From Galeopsis tetrahit (taxonomy: Eukaryota > Streptophyta > Magnoliopsida > Lamiales > Lamiaceae): DNA of 64,000 nt. Positions 41,970-53,244 of this stretch are shown here, one piece after another (within the stretch, counting starts at the first letter, position 1; each line of letters starts with the position of its first letter). The notes under the pieces were generated by a model. It had not been told where the DNA came from and ran no database searches. It saw only the letters and a program-made list of their open reading frames with translations. A program made the translations under genes and the position numbers. Location: assembly GCA_963675135.1 (NCBI GenBank), contig OY776133.1, positions 39,773,494-39,837,493 on the forward strand. Direction: 5' to 3'.

Positions 41970-43968
41970 AAAAACTACTTAATAGAATATATAAAAGATA
42001 CACAACTAAATTAAACTATATATAAAAAGAAAAGGAAATAAGCCTTAAAGTTCTTTCAATAAATTGAGAAACATAAATATTATGAATTGAAAATTAGAAT
42101 TATACATTATGATAAATAAAAATACCAAGTAAAACCAAACAACTATTTACAACATTCAATTCTAAAAAACTACCAAAGTACAATTTTAAAATTATTAATG
42201 AAATTCTTAATTTAATCTATTTTGCACCTGGAATTATTAAAAAATCCATCTACTTATTACCCTAATCGATGATGTTTGAATCATGTAATTTCAATCATGT
42301 TTACCTATATGGAGTATGTTTTACTTATAAGGTAATCACGTGTAATAGAATGTTGCTTAATAATACGTTCAAAGAGAGTCTTTAAATATATTGTTTAATC
42401 TATAAAGCAATCAAATTAATATATTTTGTTGATCATTTATGAATTAGCGTTACATCTTATGTGAAAAATGAAAAGTTGTACTCCCTCTATCCAATTTTAT
42501 AATATATATTTTTTTTTTCGAGCTGTTAAATTTCATTATATTCATTCATTTTTTAAAAAATTTACTATTTCACCTTACTTTATTTTTATTTACGGCCCAA
42601 CTATAAGAGATTGGCATGAATGGACAACAATACCCTTTATTTTCTACTTTATCTCACTCATTCACTTTATACATAAACTATATATTATTACATCGCTATA
42701 TGCAAGTAAGGTCAAGTTGGATACGCAAGATTTGTTGGGAGATTTATATTGACTTGAAATATAACTACACTTCGGGAGAGGCTCACCTCCAAACTTTCTC
42801 ATTCGCTTTTTACATAGTGGCTTGCATTTTGAATACTTTAGACTTTTATCTGTTTAGAAGAGTGCACATTTTTCTTTGACTTTAGATTTTGTCCTCAATG
42901 AGGGGTTTCCTAGTTAGATAAAGTTTTAATGACACTCCGACTCGGTCCATGAACTTATAGTTTTAAGTTTTCTTTTATTTTAAGAGAGGTTTTCACTAAT
43001 TTAAATGATTTGCATAGATCCAAATTCATACAATTTGCATGAGATTGTTTGTCTCAATTCAAAAGGGAAAATATGTAGGAGCGCGCGAAAATGTGACAAT
43101 TAAAATCAACAAGAGTATATACAAACAATTTTTTTTAAATGGTGACAATAACATTATGGTACAACATTTTTATTTATTTATTTAGAGCCACGTACATAAA
43201 AACAAATGATAGAATTTGTGATAAGATCCTAACAATGACATATACTTGGATCTGATTTTTTTTCAAGAATGTTATCTTATCCAAATATGTAGAAAATGTG
43301 GCATTTTTTTTCTTTTTAAAAAAAAAAAAAATGTGGCATTTTTTTAATTTTTAGATCTTGTTTGGTCTATTTAGATAACTTTTACGTTTTTTTAACAATA
43401 TAAGCTTTGTTACTTTAATTTTAAGTCTTAAATATATCTTAGATTAATTCTTAATGTCTATTTTTTCTTAAATTTCCGTAAATAATTGTATTGCATTTGC
43501 TTGTTTTTATTTATTCCATAGTTAAGAAATTCCATTTCAAAATCACCCTACTACTTAAAATAAGTTCGAGGCATAGATATTGCTCCATATATTAGTGTTT
43601 TTATTCTAATTAATTTTTTAGTTTGTTATGTCATTTTTTATAAGCAATTCTTCTATCAAAATACTCTTGGGGTTCTTTTTCAGATTAAAAAAAAAGTTCA
43701 TAAATTTGTTAAATAATCATTCACAATTACCACTATAAAGTCTATAATTTCATTGTTCACGCACAGTCATTAATTCGTTTGTTGATAGTTATATCGAATT
43801 AATTGCGAAAATAATGTTAATAATTTATACGAAATGCGTATAACTTTACGTGTATCAATTAAGGAACTTAATAGAAGGTAGTTGATAGTTGATACACTGT
43901 TTAATATATATTACATGTTGTGAAGTAGGGAAATGTCGTAGTTTCATAAAGAGAAGACAATAACACAC
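41970..43968. other. AT-rich spacer with one unpaired Stowaway-type end
   Basis: 42480-42560 starts 'tactccctctatccaattttataat' like a Stowaway end but I find no right end. 43300-43345 has a duplicated 'aaaatgtggcatttttt' around a poly-A run. No gene. Confidence 0.45.
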
Positions 43969-44162
43969 CCCCTCCGTCCGTCTATAAATTTTTCATTATT
44001 TTTTTACATAAAAATTAAGTAAAGTGATTAAATAATATATATAATACAAGTAATGTGATTGTGAAAGAGAAAAAAAGTAAGATATAGAGTGAAGTGTAAA
44101 TACATAAATTTAATAGATACTCCGTATTTATTAGAAAAGATATGAGAAACTTATAAACGGAC
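43969..44162. mobile_element. Degenerate Stowaway MITE
   Basis: The left end cccctccgtccgtctataaatttttcat and right end gaaacttataaacggac pair as imperfect inverted repeats of the same family as 14829-15061 (ctataag core). The middle has the usual 'cacatcac/tactt' style text in reverse. The outer right bases are lost. Confidence 0.6.
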
Positions 44163-45582
44163 ATTTCTTTTAAATTTTGGTATCCGTTCCATGGACTAAT
44201 TAATCCCACCGTCCACTTGTTTTGCGCTCTGTATGAACTAGCCTCATAAAAATTATCTGCACCTTAGAAGTTTCGAACCTGAGAATTAGAGAGGGGCACA
44301 CTTCTAAGTTTCAAGTCTACACCATTATGTCAACTCCTTGTAATTTATAAACGGACAAATTAAAAAGACAGAATGAAAAATTTATAAACGGAAGAATGAA
44401 AATGAAAGTGAGTATATAATTTGGAATGTTATTACTGGCTGGTTGAAGGATTTTAATTGTAGGAGCAACATAGGCCCTAGCTATATGATTGCCCAGCTGA
44501 TCATGAGCTTGTAGTATATAGGAGTATTCATAAATAATAACTACCATAGCTTCAAATATTACTAAGTCTATTTATTAGAAGCTGGGCCACATATGGAGCT
44601 AATTCATTATTATACCAAATCTTATTCAAAATTTTAATGCAAAATAGAAGCTAAAAAATATTATTAAAAACTCATAACTCTATGTTGTCAACTTAAGATT
44701 AAATAACATCACATATCGGTAAGATAATTAGTTTAGTGGACAAGAAGAAATGACCATCGAAGAACAGACCGTTTGTTAACTAAGCTCAGGCTAACTGAGA
44801 TACAAGTCAAGTTTTTTCCGTTGATAAAATAACTTACTTGAAGACAATTTAGATGGCACAAGATTTTTTTTTATGAAAAGATAGTTGTTCATCCACACTA
44901 AAATTGATTTTTTTTTTTTTTTTTTATGAAAAGACAGTTGTTCATCTACGCCAAAATGGATTTTATTAGGAATTAATATACAAGAATTAATTCGCCACCT
45001 CTATACAAGTTGAGACTTTTAGATGAGACGGAATTCTTTCATGATATCATAATCTACAGACAAATGATCTGGGTTCTCCACCCATTTAAATTGTCCACTT
45101 GATGGGCCTCCTCCCCAAAGAGTAAGAGGTGATAATCTGACCCGCGAATGGGGAGTTTCAAATTTCAATTCAGTGTACGAACAACCGAAAGTTTACCTAA
45201 CATGGTATGGTCGAAACTGATGATGTACATGTCCCAAAAAAGAAATGCACTACTTTAGTAATTTTTTAATTTGGTTCTTTAACGGCTAGTTTTGAAAATT
45301 CACTATAAATACAAGCTAAATCTTAGTGTGGTCTAGTATTGAGAATTGAGATCTGAACATAACTGTGAGTAAATGGTACACTCGTCTCTTCACTTCTTCA
45401 CGATTGGAGGAAACAACGATGTCGTATTGATCCCTCTCGATTTGAAGATCTTAGAACTTTTTTTAATATTCTTCATTCCCCAGGCCCTTACTCAAACTCA
45501 AGACCTCGCTATTATTTGGGTAGTGGTAAATACTTATTTGGGTATTGGATGTCTCATTTATGAGCTAATCGCATACGTTATA
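44163..45582. other. AT-rich spacer with a local tandem duplication
   Basis: 44868-44960 holds two copies of a ~60-bp unit (tatgaaaagatagttgttcatccac / tatgaaaagacagttgttcatctac) joined by a long T run. 45000-45170 is an inverted relative of the repeat block at 40400-40988. A 75-aa frame at 45373-45600 has no recognisable family. Confidence 0.5.
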
Positions 45583-45987
45583 TCTACCCTTATATACTAA
45601 TTCTGAATCTTTTCTTTTCTACGTGTCATCCCAATTCTCCTCCTTTTCTGTTTTTCTAATTTTATAGAATTTCTGATTTTTTTTATTTTTCTATTTTATT
45701 TTGTTTAACCATTTCTTTCTCACATCTTTCTCTCTCTTCTCCAACTATAATTTTTTAAATTATTTTTTATTCTTATCCATTCTCTCTCTTCACTTCTTCT
45801 TTCTATTTAAGTTTTCTAATTATAATTATAATTATAATTTTTAATTATGTTTTTTTTTTCGAAAGTTTTAATTATGTATTTTTTAAAATTTAAAGTATTT
45901 TTAATTTTTCTTTTCATCATTTTTTCATTTTATTTACTAAATATTATTTATTTTATCATCCCGCCAATTTTGCGGGTCTTGTACTAG
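45583..45987 (+). mobile_element. Non-autonomous Helitron (405 bp)
   Basis: Starts TCTACCCTTATATAC after an A and ends with the hairpin cccgccaattttgcggg (45960-45976), seven bases, then CTAG before T. It contains T-rich, C-poor filler with no gene. Confidence 0.7.
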
Positions 45988-46162
45988 TATTCAGTTAATT
46001 TTAAAACTTAAAATAATCAATTATAAAATGTATGGTAATTGAAGTAACATAAAATTCTCATAAAAAGAAATAAAGAAAGACTCGCATAAATCAAAACTGG
46101 ATCTGCAAGCTACGGCCTCTTTACACTTTAATTAACTACTCTTTTATGCCATATTCTAAAAA

Positions 46163-46355
46163 CTAGTACAAAACTCGCGTATTAATTTTAAAATTAGATA
46201 GTTAACTGCACACAAAAACGGTTACACAACAAAAATAGAAAAAAAAAATAAAAAATTCTATAAAATTAGGAAAACATAAATGGAGAAGAATTAGGATGCC
46301 ACGTACAAAAAAAAATAGATTCAGAATTATATGCAAGACCGGCGAATTTCGCGGA
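46163..46355 (-). mobile_element. Inverted Helitron relative with a head-to-tail junction
   Basis: Minus-strand sequence from 46338 downward (ATAATTCTGAATC, ACGTGGCATCCTAATTCTTCTCC, CTAATTTTATAGAATTT) matches the 5' part of the Helitron at 45583 and ends GTACTAG before T at 46163. Just upstream on the minus strand (46339-46355) lies a Helitron-type hairpin CCGCGAAATTCGCCGG followed by TCTTG, the 3' end motif of the same family. One element's 3' end thus adjoins the next one's 5' end. Confidence 0.5.
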
Positions 46356-47827
46356 TTATAAAAAAAAATTATATTACGAAGTATTATTTAATAATATCTG
46401 AAATTGCAAAATTTTGAATTTGAATCATGTTGTGTACAATTAAAAAAAAGTAAAATAAAAAGTACAGTTTTATTTTACATACACAACACAACACTGAATT
46501 CAAATTTGATAATTTGTAGTTGTATAACTATATTTGCAACATACATGAATTATTAAATTAATGTAAATGTTAATTAAAGAATGAAAGAGAAGGGAATTTA
46601 GGGTTTTATTGGCAGTGTATTTGTTGAATAACATTTTACATAGAGTAAATGGTATTATGGATGAGAAAGAACGCAAGAACATATACACTAACCTTAACAC
46701 TCAATTCATTCAAAAGATGTGTCAATAGTTAATTGCTACAAATGATTTTATGGATGAGAAAGTCCTCTCTAACTGAGAAAAAATTAGAAACCAAACAAAT
46801 TCCATACTTAAAATCGATTGCGGTTTATTTACCATTTTCCTAAAAGTTAGGCATGAATGAGCGAAGGTCTATTTTCTTGTCAGCAGTCTCATTGTAATAA
46901 TGCCCCTGCTGGATAGTCACTAATAGATGAAGAAGCATTGATTTTTTATAAGAGGGAGAGACAAACGTAGCCGTATAATAGAGATTATGATTAAGCCGTG
47001 TAAATTGTGGCAGAGCTATATATAAATACAAGTCGTTATAGTAGAGGTTAGGATTCACATTATAGTCACGGGAATACGGACGGTTATACGGACACTATTT
47101 TTGTGTCCACGTCTATGTCCACATCAATAAATTTTTATTTATATTTAATTTAAACTTAATTTAATATTAATATTTTTTTTTATCCCTATCAAAATTATTA
47201 AAAAAAAAAAAATTATATTGATAACCCACTTCCTGCAACCATGATAAGCTGTCAGCAGGTCTATATATACCAGTTAATTTTTTAATTTATGATATATCAA
47301 ATCTTTCTAAAATATTCTATACTAGTATGAGATTATAAAAATAAAAAAGAGAAATTAAGTTTCACAAAAAAAAAAAAAAAAAAAAAGTAGAAGAGAGAGA
47401 CTTTCTACTAAATTAATTCCCGGTAGCAATAGTTTCTTTTGGGATGATAACTTATTTCGTATTAAAAAAAAATAATGAAATTGAACGGATCAAGTATGTC
47501 TTTTTATGTGATAGTTCCACTTGATTTAATGTGAAAGTTGTATATTTGTATTATAAAAGATAAAATATTTTTTTGTTGATGTGCATTAATCAATTGAGGA
47601 GAACAAGACTAAAAAAGATGTTTTTGTGTGAAAAAAATAATTGTATTTGATGTAATTTTGAGATATTTAAAAAAAATAATGGAAAGAATAAAATTAATTT
47701 TTCTTGCCATTTTAGAAAGGGACAATCTAATTAGGAAAGAAAAGAGTTTATATATGTATATAAAAGTGAGTATGTCCCGGTGAAACTTATTCACCATATA
47801 AAACTGAATTCATATTAAAATAACATA
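46356..47827. other. AT-rich spacer
   Basis: No gene. A 23-base A run lies at about 47367-47389. Confidence 0.5.
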
Positions 47828-48016
47828 CTCCTTCCGTCTCAGTGAAAGCTACTAAACTTTTCTTTTTTGTCTGTTTCAATAAAAACTATTCATTCATTTT
47901 TTTTTTCCAAAACAACTCTCTCTTACTTTTCATTATATTTTTCTCTCAATCACATCACATCTAATACATTTATTTATTTTATTCATATTTTCTTAATAGC
48001 TTTCACCCGAACAAAG
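47828..48016. mobile_element. Degenerate Stowaway MITE
   Basis: The left end ctccttccgtctcagtgaaagctac is flanked by TA, and the right side 'aatagctttcacccgaac' is its eroded complement. It is the same family as the outer MITE at 14568-15374. Confidence 0.55.
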
Positions 48017-48384
48017 AAAATAACATTTATCAATTGATATCATCACTTTTATAAACTAATATTATAATATTTATTTATGGCATACACTTTGGCGTGTTTG
48101 TTTATTTAAAATATTACAACAGTACTTGCTAACTTGATAAAATTAATATATCACACCATTTATTTCACTAATGTTATAACCCTTCAAATTCAGTTTCTGT
48201 ATATGTAATCTATTCATAGGAGAAGTTGCATTTATATATTAGTGTGGTTTATTTCATTTATATTCATATAACAAATAAAGAAAATTACCGTAGTTGTCCA
48301 ATTGGGCTCTTAAAGAAATTAAGTTGGGTGATAATGATGTTTATTTAATCGAGCTAGTAATTAAATACTAAATATTAAAATAAG
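48017..48384. other. AT-rich spacer
   Basis: Nothing recognisable. Its last five bases, ATAAG, form the target duplication of the next element. Confidence 0.5.
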
Positions 48385-49121
48385 TGATGTGGATAAATAT
48401 GTCGCTCCTTGGAAAAGTCGACACATGGAAACGGGATGAATTATAGTAATCTCAATTAGGTCAACGGGCTTAAAGATTGGATTTGTACACTCCTAGGCCC
48501 AAAGAGGGAAATGAGGATAGTTGGGCTTTCAGCCCATGTTCGAAGCCTAATAACCTTTGAGCCCAGAGGTCAGGCCCAAAGGGAATACGTAGTATAGACC
48601 AGTTTCTCCTAGTTGAGTCAAAGGAAAAGGTCAGCCCGTGAAGATAGGGCCAGTATATTGAAGGGCCAAGTCGTGAGGGGTATAAACCAGGTCTTCAGGG
48701 GGTTGGGCCGGATTTACAAGAATGGATGAGCAAATATAGGAAGAAAGAGTCTTTCTCTCTCCTGAGAGGGGGACCAGGTATATAAGCAGGTTCTTTCCAT
48801 ATTCTTAATTACGTTCTTTGACATATACATACATTTTTACTAAACATACACTGAATTGAGAAGAAATACTACTGTATTCGCCGGAATTTCCCTAGATATA
48901 CAGGGGAATTCCTCTTTGATTTCGCCTACGATCGATTCTGACTTGAGCGTCGGAGCTTCTACGCCGGAGCCCCCCTCCGGCGTACTTTTGCAGGTCATTT
49001 TCGGATTCTCAAGGAGATTTACTTGAAGACTGCCAAGGATAAAACGAGTGATTTGATTCGTGATTAGCAGTGCTCGTAGAGGAACGGCTGATATCTAAAG
49101 GCGTTCTTTTTCGACGCATCA
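48385..49121 (+). repeat. 5' LTR of the gypsy-derived element, with TATA box
   Basis: TG start and CA end (tgatgtgg to cgacgcatca). TATATAAG at 48779-48786 is a good TATA box. A short imperfect inverted pair cgccggag/ctccggcg at 48971-48986 could form a hairpin in the RNA leader; the same hairpin occurs in the solo LTR near 16440-16460. Confidence 0.9.
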
Positions 49122-49123
49122 AC

Positions 49124-49143
49124 TGGCACCGTCTGTGGGAAAC
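49124..49143 (+). promoter_or_regulatory. Primer binding site
   Basis: TGGCACCGTCTGTGGGAAAC begins two bases after the LTR. It differs at one position in the first 18 from the primer site of the Tnt1-like copia element at 29947-29966. Confidence 0.8.
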
Positions 49144-49340
49144 TAGATCTAAGACGTGAGATTTATTTCCTAACTATTGGAGGTGAACATGAGCTTGTTA
49201 GACGAACTACTAAAGAGGGAAAGAATATATTTTCCTCCCCTATACGACCTGAATTTGGAATTCCAGTGGGAGGAAGAACTCCACTACCTATTTTCCTTCC
49301 TCCCCCTCCGAAGAATTTGGTTGAAAGTTCGGGAAAATGA

Positions 49341-49634
49341 CTCGCATTCGTTCCTTCAGGGGAAAATCCGCCCCTTACACCAATAGAAGTCCAGAATCTG
49401 AGGGAAGAGACTCTAGACACTCCTATCCCTACTGAGGGTGACATGTCTGGAGCCCTCGGGAGTGGACCTAGCAGGGAGATACCTCCAGCAGCTACAGGTT
49501 CAGAATTGCTGGTATTGACTACTGAACAACTGAATGTTATAATAACACGATCCAGAGAGAAGGTGATGGTTGTCCAGGGCGCTCCAGTCCCTATAGCCTT
49601 CCCGAGGGCGACTGAGGCTGTAGGTCAGAAATGA
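49341..49634 (+). pseudogene. Gag-like N-terminal remnant
   Basis: A plus frame open from 49341 to 49634 reads PSGENPPLTPIEVQNLREET, then MSGALGSGP (Met at 49443) and LTTEQLNVIITRSREKV. This Pro-rich start plus a 'T-x-EQL' helix is the style of gypsy gag N-termini. The capsid domain and knuckle are absent after 49634. Confidence 0.45.
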
Positions 49635-49675
49635 CCTGAACATATACTTGGAATCTCACAAGTCTTTTCGAGGGT

Positions 49676-49724
49676 TTGGTGAACATATACCTGGAATCTC
49701 ACAAGTCTTTTCGAGTATTTGATA
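49676..49724. repeat. 46-bp tandem duplication
   Basis: 'gaacatatac(t/c)tggaatctcacaag' plus 'tcttttcgag' occurs twice in a row from about 49636 to 49717. Confidence 0.8.
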
Positions 49725-50400
49725 ACTTAAGGGAGGTATCTCTGCACTCTTTATGTAAATTGAAATTGAAATATCACTTAAAAGTCGTTTTTGTTGATGA
49801 TCTAGTGTTAAGTACTTCTGAAAAATTAGTTTGTATAAGAAATATAAGTCTATAATGAGAACATGTGTGTAGTCTGATAAAAAGTGATTGTGATAATATT
49901 TGCATCAACAGTCATTTTCTGACTATTATGTTGAAAAATGTGATATATGAGGTAGCATGCATTGTCTTGGCTAATTGATTGATACTAATCTGATACTTGA
50001 ATGAGACTCGTCGATGCGATGAATTTGAGTGAGAAGAATAATTTACCTATGATAGATAGAACCATGATAAACTATCATATGTTGTGATTTGCATAAATGA
50101 CTACTCCTTAACTAAGATGTTGTGGAGAATGATTTAAATCTATTTAGTTTAGCGTGGATGTTAATCGTTTCAATCAATATGTTGCGAAAATATGAGACAT
50201 ATTGTATATGTGGAAAGATTCGCCCGAGAATACACCTTTTATTGAATGAGCATTAGAATATTGACAAAACACGTACTAAATCTTGGTACAAATTGTTATT
50301 TAACCTTTTTGTTTCGAGAAATTTTGAGGAGGTCCAGCCCAGAAATCCTTAAGAACTCTGGGAGTGCTGAAAACGCAAGAGGTTTTGGAGGGATATTCAG

Positions 50401-50593
50401 GTCCCCGAGTGCTGGCAGAGATATAGAGTATTCCAGTCCCCGAGGGCTGGCAGCGATATGGAGTATTCCAGTCCCCCAGGGCTGGCAGAGATATGAAGTA
50501 TTCCAGTCCATGAGGGTTACCAGAGATATGAACATGAATTGGCCAGGACCTAAGAGCCCAGGTCCGTGAGGGCTAGCAGGGATATGCTGAGTA
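50401..50593. repeat. 35-bp tandem repeat
   Basis: Units at 50401, 50436, 50471 and 50506 plus a displaced one at about 50562, each with 'gtcc(c/a)(c/t)gagggctggcag' and 'gatatg', then 'gtattcca'. The core ccagtccccgagggctgg is partly palindromic, so each unit could form a small stem. Confidence 0.85.
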
Positions 50594-51364
50594 CATTAGT
50601 ACCACTGGTTAGTACAAGTGTTAATTCTTGTAGATATTATTATGAGCATGTCTTTAAGAGATTGACATATATGATACGCGACTACTCTTTTCCGTTGAAT
50701 TAAGAAGGGTCCCCTTAAGCTTACACGATTGATTTATGTAGATGTTTTATAAATGATATTGGAATTGAGAATTACTTGAAATCTTAGAAGCATGAGTAGG
50801 TGATTCATATGTTGAGTTCTATGACTACTTTATGTGGGAGAATTGATGATGACTATGGTTCTGGAAACGAAAGCTAGCATAACTATTTTCAAATTGTGTA
50901 TGATTGACATGTTTCTATACTTTAGATATGATTTCAAATTATAGATTGAGCTTATTTAGGTCCTTGAGATCAAAAAATGAAAAGTGCTACTTCTTACCTT
51001 TTTATCTTTAAACAAGGATATGTCTTGAGTTATGTCCTCGTTTAGGACCTTGAAGCTTGCATGTACTGGAAATACTCATTTATGATGAAACATGGAGAAT
51101 TGAATATTCATTGTAATTTTCATTTGAAGAGATTATTTGAGTGAGCATGATCCACTTTATTTATGATTTTTAGAGTGGAAGTTGATTTGATTTGTTTGTT
51201 CGATGCTATGAAGTTTTATTTTTGAAAAGATAATGAATTTTTAATATTGCATGATATGATCCTTTTAAAGTGATGAAACATGATTTGAGCATTTTGAAAT
51301 ACTTAAGGGCCAATAGCCCTAAGTAACCGAAATAATAAGTCCGAAAACTAGAGTTGATGGAAGG

Positions 51365-51540
51365 ATGGAGATGATTGGAGGAGACTGGAGAGAAATCCTC
51401 ACAGAGCTGAACAAAGACCCAGGGACTCCACTGTCCCGAGAGGCCCGAGCCTTAAGGCTGAAATACTGCACCCTGGAAGGTCAGTTATACAAGGATCACC
51501 TAGAGTTCCACAAATAAGAGGTTAACAAGTTGATCCCCTT
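51365..51540 (+). pseudogene. Gypsy pol remnant at the RNase H/integrase border
   Basis: The plus strand codes WREILTELNKDPGTPLSREA, then RALRLKYCTLEGQLYKDHLE. This matches the region just before the integrase zinc finger of Ty3/gypsy pol, where relatives read like 'W...I..YL..G.LP.D...AR.LR.....Y.L.DG.LYKR'. It ends in a stop at about 51515, and nothing of the integrase core follows. It shows the element's gypsy origin. Confidence 0.65.
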
Positions 51541-52317
51541 CTGAGATTGGAGATTAGAGAAATTAATCATCTTGCCATGATAGGAGGTCCTAGAGGGGGT
51601 CCAGGTCTCAGGTTTGAGATCAAAGGAGACTTTATTTACATTATTTGGTTATTTCATGTTTGAACTATATAATTGATGCTTATGACGCTTATCCGAGCAC
51701 TGGAGAGCCTATGTAGGAAGCCCTTTTTGGTGTATTTTTACAGGATTGATTTGAGACTGATATACGAGTAAGCCGGGAGATTTACATGTCACTCTTAAGC
51801 TGAACCAGAACATAATGAAAGAGTTTCCCTTTAGGAGCTCCCTAAACTTGAGTTGAGTATCCAAGACCTTGAGGTATATCAGAGATAAGAGTACACGTGT
51901 GAACAGTTGAGGGACGCCGAGTCCCTGAGAAATTCGATGGGTAATTTTACCCTCTCGGTAGAGGGGGTAGGGCGGTTGGCATGAGTCAGGTATGGCTTGC
52001 ATTTATTGTTTGTGAATTTAATAAGATATGATGTTTTGAGATATTCCTGAGATTCTTTGCATGAGATAACTGTTAGGGGTCCGCATAATGAGTGCTGAAA
52101 TAACGAATGTGTTTTGGAAATTAAAACATAACATGATAGAGATATTGCGAAATGGAGAGATTTACACCAACTCATGAGGATTCGAATAGAAAATACCTAG
52201 GAAGAATTCCTAAAGTTTCTATCCACGACAACCTCTAAAGCTAGGGGGAGTAGGGGGTATAGCAGCAGAAGATATAATTAACTTTTCAATAAACCCTATC
52301 CCTAGCGATTTTCGCAA

Positions 52318-52783
52318 ACTCTTACGAGTATAAACAAACTCTCACGAGTATAAACAAACTCTTACGAGTATAAACAAACTCTTACGAGTATAAACTAACT
52401 CTTACGAGTATAAACAACTTAAGGGAGAGTATAATCCCTACGAATTCTAACTTTTGGGAGAGTATAATCCCTAAACATTCTAAACTTCAGGGAGAGTATA
52501 ATCCCTAAGAACTCTTACGAGTATAAACTAACTCTTACGAGTATAAACAACTCTTACGAGTATAAACTAACTCTTACGAGTATAAACAACTCTTACGAGT
52601 ATAAACTAACTCTTACGAGTATAAACTAACTCTTACGAGTATAAACTAACTCTTACGAGTATAAACAACTCTTACGAGTATAAACAACTCTTACGAGTAT
52701 AAACTAACTCTTACGAGTATAAACTAACTCTTACGAGTATAAACAACTCTTACGGGTATAAACTAACTCTTACGAGTATGAAC
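52318..52783. repeat. 18-20-bp minisatellite, 19 copies in two clusters
   Basis: The unit (ta)actcttacgagtataaac occurs five times at 52318-52416 and 14 times at 52509-52783, almost unchanged. Between and after the clusters are copies of a second unit, 'gggagagtataatccctac/a-aattctaa' (52430-52508 and 52792-52850). ACTC and GAGT in each unit are complementary. Confidence 0.92.
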
Positions 52784-53244
52784 AACTTAAGGGAGAGTAT
52801 AATCCCTACGAATTCTAACCTAAGGGAGAATATAATCCCTAAAAACTCTAGTATTAAGAGAGAGACTAGAAGCATCATCAAATCACCAAGTAAGTACAGG
52901 GATATAAACCCTATCTCCTCATTAAGGTTCTTCTAGGAGCTTTAGAGCCTTTACGTGTCAAGAAAACGTTGAAAACATGCTAAATTCATAAGCAGGACAG
53001 ATAGTGCACCCTATAGCAGAGATAGAGATATATATGTATATATGCATGCCAAGTGATAAATGTGCAGGTACGATATTAAGCGAAAGAAAAGCAGAAATAT
53101 TCAAGACCTAAGGCACCATGCCTAGGCCCTCCACAGAAAAACCCCGGAGTGTGGAGTCTCCGGAAAATACCAAAAAGGGCCTTAGAGGCCTTAACAAAAA
53201 TAAAAGTGTTTTAAAAGTACCGAAATGTTATCAGAGAAATAGAG

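Noticed and set aside
45373..45600. 75-aa hydrophobic plus frame that might be a small membrane protein
   Set aside because: No recognisable family, no codon or composition signal beyond the AT-rich background, and it runs into the start of a Helitron at 45583.
52318..52783. CRISPR-like array or centromeric satellite
   Set aside because: Units of 18-20 bp without spacers, confined within one LTR element; far too short for a centromere satellite.
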